Source: Alphaproteobacteria bacterium
GTDB lineage: Bacteria; Pseudomonadota; Alphaproteobacteria; Sphingomonadales; Sphingomonadaceae
Reading direction: 5' to 3'
DNA length: 64,000 bases
NCBI GenBank assembly: GCA_018970445.1
Contig: JAGWWF010000002.1
Location: forward strand, 62,001 to 126,000
The first letter of the stretch is position 1; every line of letters begins with the position of its first letter. Position numbers and translations under genes: made by a program. This document shows, piece after piece, positions 1 to 10,034 of this stretch. The notes beneath the pieces are model-generated. The model searched no databases, was not told where the DNA came from, and saw only the letters and a program-made list of their open reading frames with translations.

Positions 1-1579
<1,579 letters not shown>

Positions 1580-3745
1580 TCAGCCGCGCGCCGCCAGCCA
1601 GTCCCGCGCGGCATCGGGCAGCATCGGGCGGGCAAACCAAAATCCCTGGATGGCCGCGCAGCCGTGCGAGGCGAGAAAATCGCGCTGGCGCTGGGTTTCC
1701 ACCCCTTCGGCAATCACCTCCAGCCCCAGCGCCCGGCCCAGCTGGATCAGGGAGCGGGCAATCAGCCCTGATCCATCCTGGCAATCGATGGCGTTGGTGA
1801 AGCTGCGGTCGATCTTGATGCGGTCCACCGGAAAGGCGGTGAGGTGGGACAGCGAGGCATAGCCGGTGCCGAAATCATCCATGGCCAGGGTGCAGCCCAT
1901 CGCCTGCAGCGCCGCCAGCGTCTGGCCGATGCGGGCGATGGAACGATCGAGCAGCACGGTTTCCGTCACCTCGATCTCCAGCCGCTGCGCCGGCACGCCG
2001 TGGCGGGCCAGTGCCCCGGCGACAGAATCGACGAAATCATCGGCCAGCAGCTGCGCGGTGGACACATTGATCGCCAGATGCCCCGGTTCCAGCCCGGCCG
2101 CCAGCATGGCAGCAAAGCCGGCCATCGCCACATCCATCACCGCCTGGCCCAGGGTTTGCGCCAGGCCAACATCTTCGGCCAGGCTGATGAATTCGGCGGG
2201 CGGCACCCATTGCCCGGCGTGGCGCCAGCGCGCCAGCGCCTCGAACCCCAGCACGCTGCCATCGTGCAGGCGTTGTTGCGGTTGCAGCGCGGCCTGCAGT
2301 TCGTTGGCCGCCAGCGCCTTGCGCAGCGCTTCGGCCAGCCGGGTGCGGCGCATCACCCGTTCGGCCAGCGCGTCGCTGAACACGACATGGCGACCGCGGC
2401 CCTGGCGCTTGGCATCCAGCAGGGCGGCATCGGCATTGGCCAGCAACAGCATGGGATCGCAGGGTTCGCCCGGAAACGGCGCAATCCCCACCGAAACCGA
2501 CGGGGCATAACGGCTGGCGCCCAGCTGCATCGGCCGGCGCATGCGCGCCATCAGGCCGGTGGCCAGTTCGCCCAGCTGTTCGGGGCTGGCATGGCCATTG
2601 ATGATCAGCGCGAATTCATCCCCGGCCAGGCGGGCGGCGATGCTGCCCGGCATGCCCATCTTGCCGATGATCAGGCGCAGCCGCCGGCCGACCATGCGCA
2701 ACAGGAGATCGCCGGCAGCATGGCCCAGGCTGTCGTTGACCGCCTTGAAGAAATCCACATCCAGCAGGATCAGAAAGCCCGGCTGATCACCGCGCGCCAC
2801 CGCCTCCAGCCGGCCAAGCAGCACCTCGCGATTGGCCAGCCCGGTCAGATTGTCTTCCTCTGCCCGGCGGCGCAATTCGCGTTCGGCGCGCATCAATTCG
2901 CTCACATCCGTGCGGATCGAAACGATGTTGCCGCTTTCCGATACGGCCGTGCTGGCCTGCATGAACTTGTCATCGCGCAGGTGGAACACCCGCTTGTATC
3001 CGGCGGTGCGGTGGCGGCGCAGATAATCCGCCACCCAGGCGGCGCGCACCGCGGGCGGATCATCGGCACGCACTTCGGGCACATAATGATTGGCCATCAC
3101 CTTGCGGGTGATGATGTTGGCCAGGGTTTCCCCCGTCACCATGAACTGGCGGTTGCCCGGCAGGATGTCGCGATAGCTTTCGTTGACCAGGATCAGCCGT
3201 TCATCGGCATCATAGACCGACAGCGCCGCCGGAATGCCGGTGATCACATCGCGCAGCAGCGTTTCGGTGCGGGTGCGCAGTTCCAGTTCGCGCGCGGCGC
3301 GGGTGGCGGCCAGATGGCGATCGGTGATGTCTTCAAAGGTGCCGATCAGATAGATGGCATCGCTGCGCCGCCGCCGCACCGCGCGGCCGCGTGCCCGCAC
3401 CTGGCGGCGGTCGCCATCGCCGCGGCGGATGGCCAGTTCCAGATCCCAGGGATTGCCGTCGCGGCTGGCCTGTTCCACCGCTTCGGCCACGATCGCCTGA
3501 TGTTCGGGGACATAGAAGCTGACCGCCAGCTCCAGCGTTGGCACAAAGCCGGGCGACACGCCGTGAATCCGCCTTGTCTGGCTGCTCCACCACAGCGCGC
3601 CGCCCGGCGTGTATTGCCAGGCGCCGATGCCGGCCACTTCCAATATGGGTTCGGCTGCCGCCAGGGTGCGCGCATCAAGCGGTCGGCCGGCCAGCGGGCT
3701 GCGCTGTGACAGTTGTTCGTCCAGCAGCCAACTCACGTCCGACAT
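1580..3745 (-). CDS. PAS-PAS-GGDEF-EAL cyclic-di-GMP signalling protein
   Basis: Bifunctional-type cyclic-di-GMP enzyme of 721 residues: GGDEF domains make c-di-GMP from two GTP and EAL domains hydrolyse it to pGpG. Order: PAS/PAC near residues 35-130, a second PAS near 165-270 (LSVYDADERLILVNESY), GGDEF near 300-450 with the motif AGDEF (an active variant of GGDEF) near 376, and EAL near 475-715. The EAL catalytic set looks complete: FEALARW near 502, NVST, EVTET, DDFGTGYASL near 623, KIDRSF, AEGVET and QGF. No signal peptide or transmembrane segment is obvious, so it is probably cytosolic. Both enzymatic domains look intact and which activity dominates cannot be read from sequence. It lies between recF and gyrB, with a 14-bp palindrome 67 bp upstream of its start. 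Confidence 0.95.
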   Translation of the reverse strand: MSDVSWLLDEQLSQRSPLAGRPLDARTLAAAEPILEVAGIGAWQYTPGGALWWSSQTRRIHGVSPGFVPTLELAVSFYVPEHQAIVAEAVEQASRDGNPWDLELAIRRGDGDRRQVRARGRAVRRRRSDAIYLIGTFEDITDRHLAATRAARELELRTRTETLLRDVITGIPAALSVYDADERLILVNESYRDILPGNRQFMVTGETLANIITRKVMANHYVPEVRADDPPAVRAAWVADYLRRHRTAGYKRVFHLRDDKFMQASTAVSESGNIVSIRTDVSELMRAERELRRRAEEDNLTGLANREVLLGRLEAVARGDQPGFLILLDVDFFKAVNDSLGHAAGDLLLRMVGRRLRLIIGKMGMPGSIAARLAGDEFALIINGHASPEQLGELATGLMARMRRPMQLGASRYAPSVSVGIAPFPGEPCDPMLLLANADAALLDAKRQGRGRHVVFSDALAERVMRRTRLAEALRKALAANELQAALQPQQRLHDGSVLGFEALARWRHAGQWVPPAEFISLAEDVGLAQTLGQAVMDVAMAGFAAMLAAGLEPGHLAINVSTAQLLADDFVDSVAGALARHGVPAQRLEIEVTETVLLDRSIARIGQTLAALQAMGCTLAMDDFGTGYASLSHLTAFPVDRIKIDRSFTNAIDCQDGSGLIARSLIQLGRALGLEVIAEGVETQRQRDFLASHGCAAIQGFWFARPMLPDAARDWLAARG

Positions 3746-3811
3746 CGGGTATACTCCCCCAGCCTCATGTCGAAGGGCAACGGCGACTCGCCGCCATGCT
3801 TTATCAGATGG

Positions 3812-3825
3812 TCTAACCGGTTAGA
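3812..3825. promoter_or_regulatory. 14-bp perfect palindrome upstream of the GGDEF-EAL gene
   Basis: TCTAACCGGTTAGA is a perfect 14-bp palindrome, 67-80 bp upstream of the GGDEF-EAL start. It resembles operators of TetR-family repressors (a CTAACCGGTTAG-type core). On the minus strand it follows a weak -35-like TTAACA, so it would sit in a promoter spacer. The palindrome is seen directly; operator function and the identity of any binding protein are inference. No TetR-family gene is present in the window. Confidence 0.45.
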
Positions 3826-3880
3826 TGTTAATTTGGCACCAAGACGGTGCGAACAGGGGTCGGCACGGCCACCAAGGCGA

Positions 3881-4966
3881 TCAGGTGCCGGCAACCTGCG
3901 CCCTGACGGACCCATTGTCCAGCCGCAGCCAGGTGCCGGCAACGGGCTGAAACAGCGCCGGATCGGTGCCGGTCATCCAGGCCTGCACGCCCATGGCCGC
4001 CAGTTGCCGGAACAGTGCGTCGCGCCGGGCCGCATCCAGATGGGCGGCAATTTCATCCAGAAGCAGGATCGGCGGCCGGCCCTGGCGCTGGGCCACCAGG
4101 GCGGCATGGGCCAGCACGATGGCGATCAGCAACGCCTTCTGCTCACCGGTGGAACAGGCGGCGGCCGGCATTGCCTTGGCCTGATGGGCCACGATCAGAT
4201 CGGCGCGGTGCGGCCCGTCGATCGCGCGCCCGGCGGCGGCATCGCGGGCGCGGCCGCGCGCCAGCCGGCCGGCCAGATCATCGGCCGCGTTGCCGGCCAG
4301 ATCGATCAGCGGCCGGGCGAAGGGGCCGTCGGGTGCGGCTGCCAGCCGCTCCGCCAGCGCCGCCAGCACATCGGCGCGCGCTGTGGCAATGGCGGCGCCA
4401 TGGCTGGCCATGTCGGCCTCCAGCCCCGCCAGCCACACCGGATCGGCCGGCGCATCGGCGGCCAGCAGCCGGCTGCGCTCGCGCATGGCGGCGTCATAGC
4501 GGCCCACGCGCTGGCCATGGCCGGGGTGCAGCGCCAGCACCAGCCGATCCAGGAAGCGGCGGCGGGCCGACGCGCTGTCGCTGAACAACCGGTCCATCGC
4601 CGGGGTGAGCCAGACCAGCGCCAGCCATTCGCCCAGGCTGGCGGTGCTGGCCACGGCACCGTTCACCCGCACCAGCCGGCGATCGGGGGCATCGGCGCTG
4701 GTGCCGGTGCCCAGCTGCACCGGGCCATCGGGCAAGGCCACACTGGCCGCCACGCTCCAGCCGCCGGGGCCACCATGGCGGGCCGCGGCCGAAAGCGGCG
4801 TGCCGCGCAGGCCACGGCCGGGCACCAGCAGCGAAATCGCCTCCAATATGTTGGTCTTGCCCGCACCATTGTCGCCGGTGATCACCACCAGGCCCGGCCC
4901 GGCGGCCAGACTGGCAGCGGCGTGGTTGCGAAAATCGGTGAGCGCGAGGCGGGTGATCGCCGTCAC
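3881..4966 (-). CDS. recF: DNA replication and repair protein RecF
   Basis: RecF loads RecA onto gapped DNA together with RecO and RecR, and acts in recombinational repair and restart of stalled forks. The 361-residue protein has normal family length. It has the SMC-like ABC ATPase layout: Walker [10 protein letters not shown] near residues 31-39, the signature STGEQKALL near residue 265, and Walker [13 protein letters not shown] near 300. The start ATG overlaps the stop of the upstream Nudix gene by 4 bases (ATGA), so the two are probably translationally coupled. The N-terminus ([15 protein letters not shown]) matches the usual RecF opening. Confidence 0.97.
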   Translation of the reverse strand: MTAITRLALTDFRNHAAASLAAGPGLVVITGDNGAGKTNILEAISLLVPGRGLRGTPLSAAARHGGPGGWSVAASVALPDGPVQLGTGTSADAPDRRLVRVNGAVASTASLGEWLALVWLTPAMDRLFSDSASARRRFLDRLVLALHPGHGQRVGRYDAAMRERSRLLAADAPADPVWLAGLEADMASHGAAIATARADVLAALAERLAAAPDGPFARPLIDLAGNAADDLAGRLARGRARDAAAGRAIDGPHRADLIVAHQAKAMPAAACSTGEQKALLIAIVLAHAALVAQRQGRPPILLLDEIAAHLDAARRDALFRQLAAMGVQAWMTGTDPALFQPVAGTWLRLDNGSVRAQVAGT

Positions 4967-5652
4967 AGCGCAAGCAGGCGATGCCGGCCGGCATCGAACC
5001 GGTGATAGGGGATGGGCCGGCCCGGATCATCCAGCCGCGCCGCCACATCGGCCAGGATGGCGCGGGTGATGCTGGGCAGATCAAGCCGTTCGGCCTCGTC
5101 CCAGCGGAACCAGGCGATTTCATCCAGCTCGCCGCAGCCGGCGGTGGGATCCAGGCTGATCAGTTCGGCCGCATCGGCCATGAAGAAGCGCGCATCAAAG
5201 CGGCGCGGCCGCACCGGCGGGGTGATGGCGCGGCCCACGAACTGCAACGGCGCCAGATGCGGCAGATGGCCGGTGGCCAGAAAATCGCGCCATTCCGGCG
5301 ATCGCGTGCGGCCCTGGCCGGGCAGGCCGAGCACCAGGCCGGTCTCCTCGAACAATTCGCGCACGGCGGCGGCTGCCAGGGCACGGGCGCGGGCCGGCGG
5401 CGCGGTGCGGCCCAATGGCGCCGCCGTGCTGTCGGCCAGTTCGCTGGCCGCCGCGATGCGAAAATCGCTGGGGTGCAGCCGGCCACCGGGAAACACCCAT
5501 TTCTGCGCCATGAAGACATGGCCGCGCGCCCGCCGGCCCATCAGCACGCGTGGGTGGCCGCCATCGCGGCGGATCAGCAACAGGGTGGCGGCATCCCTGG
5601 GCCGCAGCGACCGGCCGGGCAGGATCGGCACATTGTCTTCATCGACGCGCAT
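4963..5652 (-). CDS. Nudix hydrolase, long-insert type
   Basis: Hydrolase of a nucleoside diphosphate linked to another moiety; the exact substrate cannot be read. The 229-residue protein holds the catalytic half of the Nudix box, [12 protein letters not shown], near residues 92-103, with the metal-binding REXXEE. The upstream glycine part ([11 protein letters not shown]) is separated from it by about 40 residues instead of the usual short spacing, as in the NUDT8/NUDT19-like coenzyme A or acyl-CoA diphosphatase branch. That assignment is a guess from the insert. No signal peptide. It is first of a two-gene unit with recF, overlapping it by 4 bases. Confidence 0.88.
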   Translation of the reverse strand: MRVDEDNVPILPGRSLRPRDAATLLLIRRDGGHPRVLMGRRARGHVFMAQKWVFPGGRLHPSDFRIAAASELADSTAAPLGRTAPPARARALAAAAVRELFEETGLVLGLPGQGRTRSPEWRDFLATGHLPHLAPLQFVGRAITPPVRPRRFDARFFMADAAELISLDPTAGCGELDEIAWFRWDEAERLDLPSITRAILADVAARLDDPGRPIPYHRFDAGRHRLLAL

Positions 5653-5679
5653 GGGCTTCCCCTGGCGCAGGCGGGGCCG

Positions 5680-6783
5680 TCACACCAGCGACATCAGCGC
5701 CTGCGCGGTATAATCCGTCAGTTCGTCAAGGCGGCCGGCCTGCACCTTGTGCGGCCAATCGGGATCGACGATCAGGGCGCGGCCAACCGCGACCAGATCA
5801 AATTCGTCGCGTTCCAGCCGGGCGAGCAGATTGTCGATGCTGGCCGGTTTTGAGGCTTCGCCGCGCATGCCGGCGACAAATTCGCCCGAAAGCCCGATGC
5901 TGCCCACGGTGATGGTGGGCGTGCCGGTGAGCTTCTTCGCCCAGCCGGCAAAGTTCAGGCCATCCGCGCCATCGATTTCGGGGAATTCCGGTTCCCAGAA
6001 ACGGCGCTGCGAACAATGGAAGGCATCGGCCCCCGCAGCGGCCAGCGGCGCCAGCCAGGCCAGCAGTTCATCGGGGCTGGGCGCGAGGCGGAAACCGAAA
6101 TCCTGCTGCTTCCATTGCGACAGCCGGATGATCACCGGGAAATCCGGGCCCACCGCGGCGCGCACGGCCTTGAGCAGTTCCGCGGCAAAGCGGGCGCGTT
6201 CGGGCAGGCTTGCCCCGCCCCAGCGATCATCGCGGCGGTTGGTTTCCCCCCAGAAAAACTGATCGATCAGATAACCATGGGCGCCGTGCAGTTCCACCGC
6301 ATCAAAGCCCAGGCGCCGGGCATCGCCGGCGGCGCGGGCAAAGGCGGCGATGGCATCGGCGACATCGGCATCCGACATGGCGTTGCCGTTGGTCTTTTCC
6401 GGCATGTACAGGCCCGACGGGCTTTCCGCCGTCTCGCCCTTGGGATTGCGGCGGTTGGGCAGCGCGCCGACATGCCACAATTGCGGCGCGATGCGGCCGC
6501 CTTCGCCGTGCACGGCCTGCACCACACCGGCCCAGCCATCCAGCGCCGAACCAAAGAAATGCGGCACATCGGCATCATTGGCCGCGCCGGTGCGCTCCAC
6601 CGCGGTGCCTTCGGTGATGATCAGGCCCACACCGCCGGCGGCGCGCTTGCGATAATATTCGGCGACATTGTCGCCCGGCTGGCCGCCGGGCGAGAAACTG
6701 CGCGTCATCGGCGCCATGGCGATGCGGTTGGGCAGCTGCAGCCCGTTGAGGGTGAAGGGGCGGAACAGGGTGTCGGTGCTCAT
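5680..6783 (-). CDS. NADH:flavin oxidoreductase, old yellow enzyme family
   Basis: FMN-dependent ene-reductase of the old yellow enzyme family, which reduces activated C=C bonds (or related electrophiles such as nitro-esters) using NAD(P)H. The 367-residue length is typical of the classical NemA/XenB-like subfamily. The N-terminus (LFRPFTLNGLQLPNRIAMAPMTR) is the standard opening strand with the flavin-contacting MAPMTR. HGAHGYLIDQFFWGETNRR near residue 170 is the substrate-binding signature, with the His pair that contacts the substrate carbonyl. The FMN-phosphate region is near the C-terminal FDLVAVGRALIVDPDW. Cytosolic; in vivo substrate unknown. Confidence 0.93.
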   Translation of the reverse strand: MSTDTLFRPFTLNGLQLPNRIAMAPMTRSFSPGGQPGDNVAEYYRKRAAGGVGLIITEGTAVERTGAANDADVPHFFGSALDGWAGVVQAVHGEGGRIAPQLWHVGALPNRRNPKGETAESPSGLYMPEKTNGNAMSDADVADAIAAFARAAGDARRLGFDAVELHGAHGYLIDQFFWGETNRRDDRWGGASLPERARFAAELLKAVRAAVGPDFPVIIRLSQWKQQDFGFRLAPSPDELLAWLAPLAAAGADAFHCSQRRFWEPEFPEIDGADGLNFAGWAKKLTGTPTITVGSIGLSGEFVAGMRGEASKPASIDNLLARLERDEFDLVAVGRALIVDPDWPHKVQAGRLDELTDYTAQALMSLV

Positions 6784-6831
6784 GCTGCCTCCCTAGCCGC
6801 TGCGGCCGGGGATTGCACGCCTGACAAATTT

Positions 6832-6864
6832 GACCCCCGGCACCGGGGGCGGGTGCCGGGGGTC
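6832..6864. terminator. 12-bp stem hairpin between lolA and the OYE gene
   Basis: A perfect 12-bp inverted repeat (GACCCCCGGCAC, 6832-6843, with its complement at 6853-6864) and a 9-base loop lie in the 237-bp gap between lolA and the old yellow enzyme gene, both on the minus strand. Read on the minus strand the stem is followed only by a short mixed A/T stretch, not a clear T run. It may end lolA transcription or be a repeat-type palindrome. The rest of the gap shows no gene. Confidence 0.45.
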
Positions 6865-7020
6865 TGTGTCTGCGCTCGTCACGCATGCAGCCACTGGTGG
6901 TTACGCGTGCGATCCGGCCAACAGGGGCAAAAACCGGATCGCCGAACAGCGGCTACACGCATGTTATGCCCGATTCGACCTTGCCCGGCCATGAACGGGG
7001 CGTTTGCCGGCGTTCAGGCT

Positions 7021-7602
7021 TCAACTGGCAGCGCGGCGCGGATCGGCAAAGCCCCAGTTCACCCCGGCCATGCTGGCGCCATAACGGACATTGGCCAGCC
7101 GCACCTCGCTGCGGCCGCCTTGCGCGTCCAGCGCGGTCCAGCCAGCCAGGGCCAGGCCGCCGGGCGCGGCGGCCGAACGGGTGAAACGGATGGCGAGCGT
7201 GCCGAATTCCGGCCGCTTGGGGTCGCGCGCCTGCACCTCCACCCCATCGGCCGCGTCGCGGGTGATGCGGGCAATCGGGGCCAGATCGGGTTCGGCCGCC
7301 AGCAGGATCTGCAGTGGCGTCTTGCGCACCGGCCAGCGGCTGACCTGCTTCACCTCATAATCGACAAAGGCCAGGGTGCGGCCATCGGCCACCAGCAGCA
7401 TCGGCGCCGTATCATATTGAAACCGCACCTTGCCGGGCCGGGCCAGCCACAATTTGCCGGGCAGGATGCGGCCATCGGCCCCCTGCTGCACGAAATCCGC
7501 CGCAAGGCTGGTGGTGCCCTTCAGCGAAGCGGCGACATCAGCCAGCGTGGTGGCACCGGCCGGGGCGGCCAGCAGCAGGGCAAGAGAAACAATCATGCGC
7601 AT
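7021..7602 (-). CDS. lolA: Outer-membrane lipoprotein carrier protein LolA-like
   Basis: Periplasmic chaperone that takes lipoproteins released by LolCDE and hands them to the outer membrane. The 193-residue protein starts with a short signal peptide (MRMIVSLALLLAAPAGA) and continues with the LolA pattern: an early LAADFVQQGADGR segment, then LWLARPGKVRFQYD and the strand pair around DYEVKQVSRWPV. The alphaproteobacterial branch is divergent from enterobacterial LolA and often lacks LolB, which fits the moderate similarity here. It is next to, but probably not functionally tied to, the LuxR-type gene upstream. Confidence 0.85.
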   Translation of the reverse strand: MRMIVSLALLLAAPAGATTLADVAASLKGTTSLAADFVQQGADGRILPGKLWLARPGKVRFQYDTAPMLLVADGRTLAFVDYEVKQVSRWPVRKTPLQILLAAEPDLAPIARITRDAADGVEVQARDPKRPEFGTLAIRFTRSAAAPGGLALAGWTALDAQGGRSEVRLANVRYGASMAGVNWGFADPRRAAS

Positions 7603-7645
7603 GGCCGCGCCTTACACGCGCGGCGCTTCACGCGCCATGAACAGA

Positions 7646-8416
7646 TCAGGCGGCCGCGCCCAGATACCCCAGTTGTGCTGCCTTGAAGATGGTCTGGCTG
7701 CGGTTGACCGCGTTCAGCTTTTCGCCGGCATTCTGGATGTGGAAACGCACGGTGGCATGGCTGCGCGACAGGATCAGGCTGATTTCCTTGTCGGTCTTGC
7801 CGATGCTGGCCCAGCGCAGGCACTCCACCTCGCGCTTGGTGAGCTGGCAATCGCCCGGCAGCCAGCGGCGGGTGCGGTGCGCCTTGACATAGCCGGCCAG
7901 GAACCGGTGCGACATCAGCGCCAACGGATCCCCCCATTCCTCATATTCGGCCGACAGATCGCAGCGCGCCGGATCGCGGCTGACAAAGCAGACCGCGCCG
8001 ATCTGGCCGAACGGCAGATGCACCGGCACCACGATGGCGGCGCGTGTCAGCGCCCGCTTCTCGAAATTCTCCAGGTTCATCTCGTCGAGATAGGGGTTGG
8101 GCTGGCGGGTGTAGAAGCCGCTGGCATTGGCCCAGAACACCTCGCTTTCATAACGGCAGGCGCGCGGCAGCGGCGAGGACAGGGCCAGCTTGCTGTCCTT
8201 CCACCAATGCTCGTTCTCGCCGGTCCAGCCATAGACATCGGCGGCCAGGATATTGCCGTCGGCATCCTCCATCGGATGCTTGGAGGCGATATTGTCCGAA
8301 GCGATGACATGCAGGCCGCCACAGCCCAGCGCGATATCGCGCAAGGCCTCGGCGGCACGGCGCACATCGGCCATGCTTCGAACGGACACGGCAGCAAGAC
8401 TGGCACGCAGATCCAT
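7646..8416 (-). CDS. LuxR-family transcriptional regulator (solo)
   Basis: Transcription factor of about 256 residues. The C-terminal third is a LuxR/GerE helix-turn-helix (LTKREVECLRWASIGKTDKE, then the recognition segment SHATVRFHIQNAGEKLNAVNR). The N-terminal two thirds resemble an autoinducer-binding or GAF-like sensor, with tryptophan-rich segments (YGWTGENEHWW, YEEWGDPLALMSHRF). I chose the ATG at 8414-8416 over an upstream extension because GGGGAG sits about 8 bases before it. No luxI-type synthase is nearby, so it is a solo. It is transcribed away from the multihaem cytochrome operon, which makes it the obvious candidate regulator; that is inference from position. Confidence 0.85.
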   Translation of the reverse strand: MDLRASLAAVSVRSMADVRRAAEALRDIALGCGGLHVIASDNIASKHPMEDADGNILAADVYGWTGENEHWWKDSKLALSSPLPRACRYESEVFWANASGFYTRQPNPYLDEMNLENFEKRALTRAAIVVPVHLPFGQIGAVCFVSRDPARCDLSAEYEEWGDPLALMSHRFLAGYVKAHRTRRWLPGDCQLTKREVECLRWASIGKTDKEISLILSRSHATVRFHIQNAGEKLNAVNRSQTIFKAAQLGYLGAAA

Positions 8417-8477
8417 GACGTCACTCCCCAGCGCGGTGCAGGATGGGCATGGCCTCTGACGGGCCGTGTGTTTGCCC

Positions 8478-8518
8478 ACTTCCCTTTCGGGATTCCCTGT
8501 CGATTTCGCTCGGGAAGT
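8478..8518. promoter_or_regulatory. Inverted repeats in the luxR / cytochrome divergent region
   Basis: The 229-bp region between the divergent LuxR-type gene and the cytochrome operon holds ACTTCCC (8478-8484) and its complement GGGAAGT (8512-8518), with a nested TCCC-tttc-GGGA. This could be an operator for the regulator or another factor. The repeats are seen directly; binding is inference. Confidence 0.3.
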
Positions 8519-8593
8519 AATCACAGGCAGCGGCCGGCGGCAATGGTGTTTCGCCATGGCCACGGCAGATGCGCATATTGGCCGTTCAGCGTC

Positions 8594-8621
8594 TTGCATC
8601 CGGCCTTGCCTTTGCTACGCT
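8594..8621 (+). promoter_or_regulatory. Possible sigma-70-type promoter of the cytochrome operon
   Basis: TTGCAT (8594-8599) and TACGCT (8616-8621) are separated by 16 bases and lie 24 bases before the chosen GTG start of the pentahaem cytochrome gene. Both boxes are only partial matches to the consensus, so this is a weak call from spacing and position. Confidence 0.3.
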
Positions 8622-8645
8622 ATGCCGCACCGGGGGGAAAAGAAC

Positions 8646-10034
8646 GTGACGTTTCCAAGGCACGAGCTGCGCCGTGACAGGGCGCAACGGGCGATGGCAA
8701 CAGGGTGGCTGGCGCTGTTGGCGGCGCTGGTGCTGGCCTGGCTGGCGGCCGAATCGGGCGCCCGGGCCGCCGGCCAGTCGAGCACCCTGCATCAGGGCGT
8801 CGCCACCTGCGCCGGCTCCACCTGCCACGGCCGGCAGGAAGCCACCGGCCCGCGCGTGCGCCAGAACGAAGTGATGACGTGGAGCGACCCGGCCAGCCTG
8901 ACCGGCGTGCACAGCCGGGCCTGGAAGCTGCTGGCCGAACCGCGCGCCCAGGCCATTGGGCGGCGGTTGGGGCTGGCCAACGTCGCCACCAGCCCGGAAT
9001 GCATCAATTGCCACGGCGATCCGGCCCCATTGCGCGGCGCCAAGTGGCAGCAATCCGATGGCGTTGGCTGTGAGGCCTGCCACGGCGGATCGGTGAACTG
9101 GCTGGCCAGCCACGCCAGCGTGAAGGCCAGCACGGCCGACAACATGGCGCGCGGCATGTGGGCGATGCACGATCCGGCGGTGCGCGCCGGCGTGTGCCTG
9201 GATTGCCATTTCGGATCGGACAAGCCGGGCCAGTTCGTGTTCCACCGCCTCATGGCCGCCGGCCACCCGCGCGTGGCGTTCGAGCTTGACCTGTTCACCA
9301 GCCTGCAATCCCACCATGATGAAGACGCCGATTACCGCGCCCGCAAAGGGGTGGCCGGCGGCGTCAAGACCTGGGCGGTGGGCCAGGCCCTGGCGGTGGA
9401 GCGGGCGCTGGGCCTGTTGCCTGCCGCATCGGCTGGGCTGACCGGGCCGGATTATTATTTCTATGATTGCCGATCCTGCCACCGCACGTTCAGCGATGAT
9501 CCCGCTGCCCCGCTGGTGGCTCGCCGCAACGGCTGGCGGCCAATTCCGCCGGGCCAGCCGGTGTGGAACGATGAACAGCTGATCATGCTGATGGCCGCTG
9601 CCCGCGTGGCCGCGCCCGATCTGGCCCGCAGCCTGGACAGCCAGAGCCGGGCCTTTCACGCCGCGCTGGGCGGGGATCGTGCCGGTGCGATGAAGGCAGC
9701 GGCGGCGTTGAAGGCCACGGCCGGCAGCCTGGCCAAGCGTTTTGGCAGCGCCAGCTTTGATCGGGCGCAGACATTTGCGCTGTTCGATGCGGTGCTGGTG
9801 GCCAATGCGCCCGCCTACACCGATTATCAGGGCGGCGCGCAGGCGGTGATGGCGGCCGACACGCTGCTGAACGCGCTGGTGGCCGCCGGCCAGGTGGATC
9901 GGGCGGCGGCGCTGGCGCTGCGGCCCGATCTGGATCGGGCCTATGCCCTGGCCCGCGATGCCAACCGCTGGGATGCGCCGGCCTTCCGCGCGGCGCTGGG
10001 CCAGATTGCAGCCAGGGCCAGGGCCCTGAAATGA
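8646..10034 (+). CDS. Secreted pentahaem cytochrome c, c554-like
   Basis: Predicted periplasmic multihaem c-type cytochrome of 462 residues. Haem-attachment motifs: CAGSTCH (a CX4CH) at residue 55, then CXXCH at 119 (CINCH), 142 (CEACH), 184 (CLDCH) and 275 (CRSCH), with scattered histidines that could be distal ligands. The order resembles the cytochrome c554 fold family. A basic n-region and a long hydrophobic stretch (LALLAALVLAWLAA) form a signal peptide or membrane anchor. I chose the GTG at 8646 because GGGGGGAAAA precedes it; an ATG at 8694 is a shorter alternative. The C-terminal 180 residues are helical and lack haem motifs. It is first gene of the operon and overlaps the next by 4 bases. 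Likely role: electron carrier feeding the downstream outer-membrane components (inference). Confidence 0.85.
   Translation: MTFPRHELRRDRAQRAMATGWLALLAALVLAWLAAESGARAAGQSSTLHQGVATCAGSTCHGRQEATGPRVRQNEVMTWSDPASLTGVHSRAWKLLAEPRAQAIGRRLGLANVATSPECINCHGDPAPLRGAKWQQSDGVGCEACHGGSVNWLASHASVKASTADNMARGMWAMHDPAVRAGVCLDCHFGSDKPGQFVFHRLMAAGHPRVAFELDLFTSLQSHHDEDADYRARKGVAGGVKTWAVGQALAVERALGLLPAASAGLTGPDYYFYDCRSCHRTFSDDPAAPLVARRNGWRPIPPGQPVWNDEQLIMLMAAARVAAPDLARSLDSQSRAFHAALGGDRAGAMKAAAALKATAGSLAKRFGSASFDRAQTFALFDAVLVANAPAYTDYQGGAQAVMAADTLLNALVAAGQVDRAAALALRPDLDRAYALARDANRWDAPAFRAALGQIAARARALK

Noticed and set aside
1844-3709. A 621-codon plus-strand open frame
   Set aside because: It is antisense to the GGDEF-EAL gene, has an unnatural Gln/His/Gly-rich composition and no recognisable domain.
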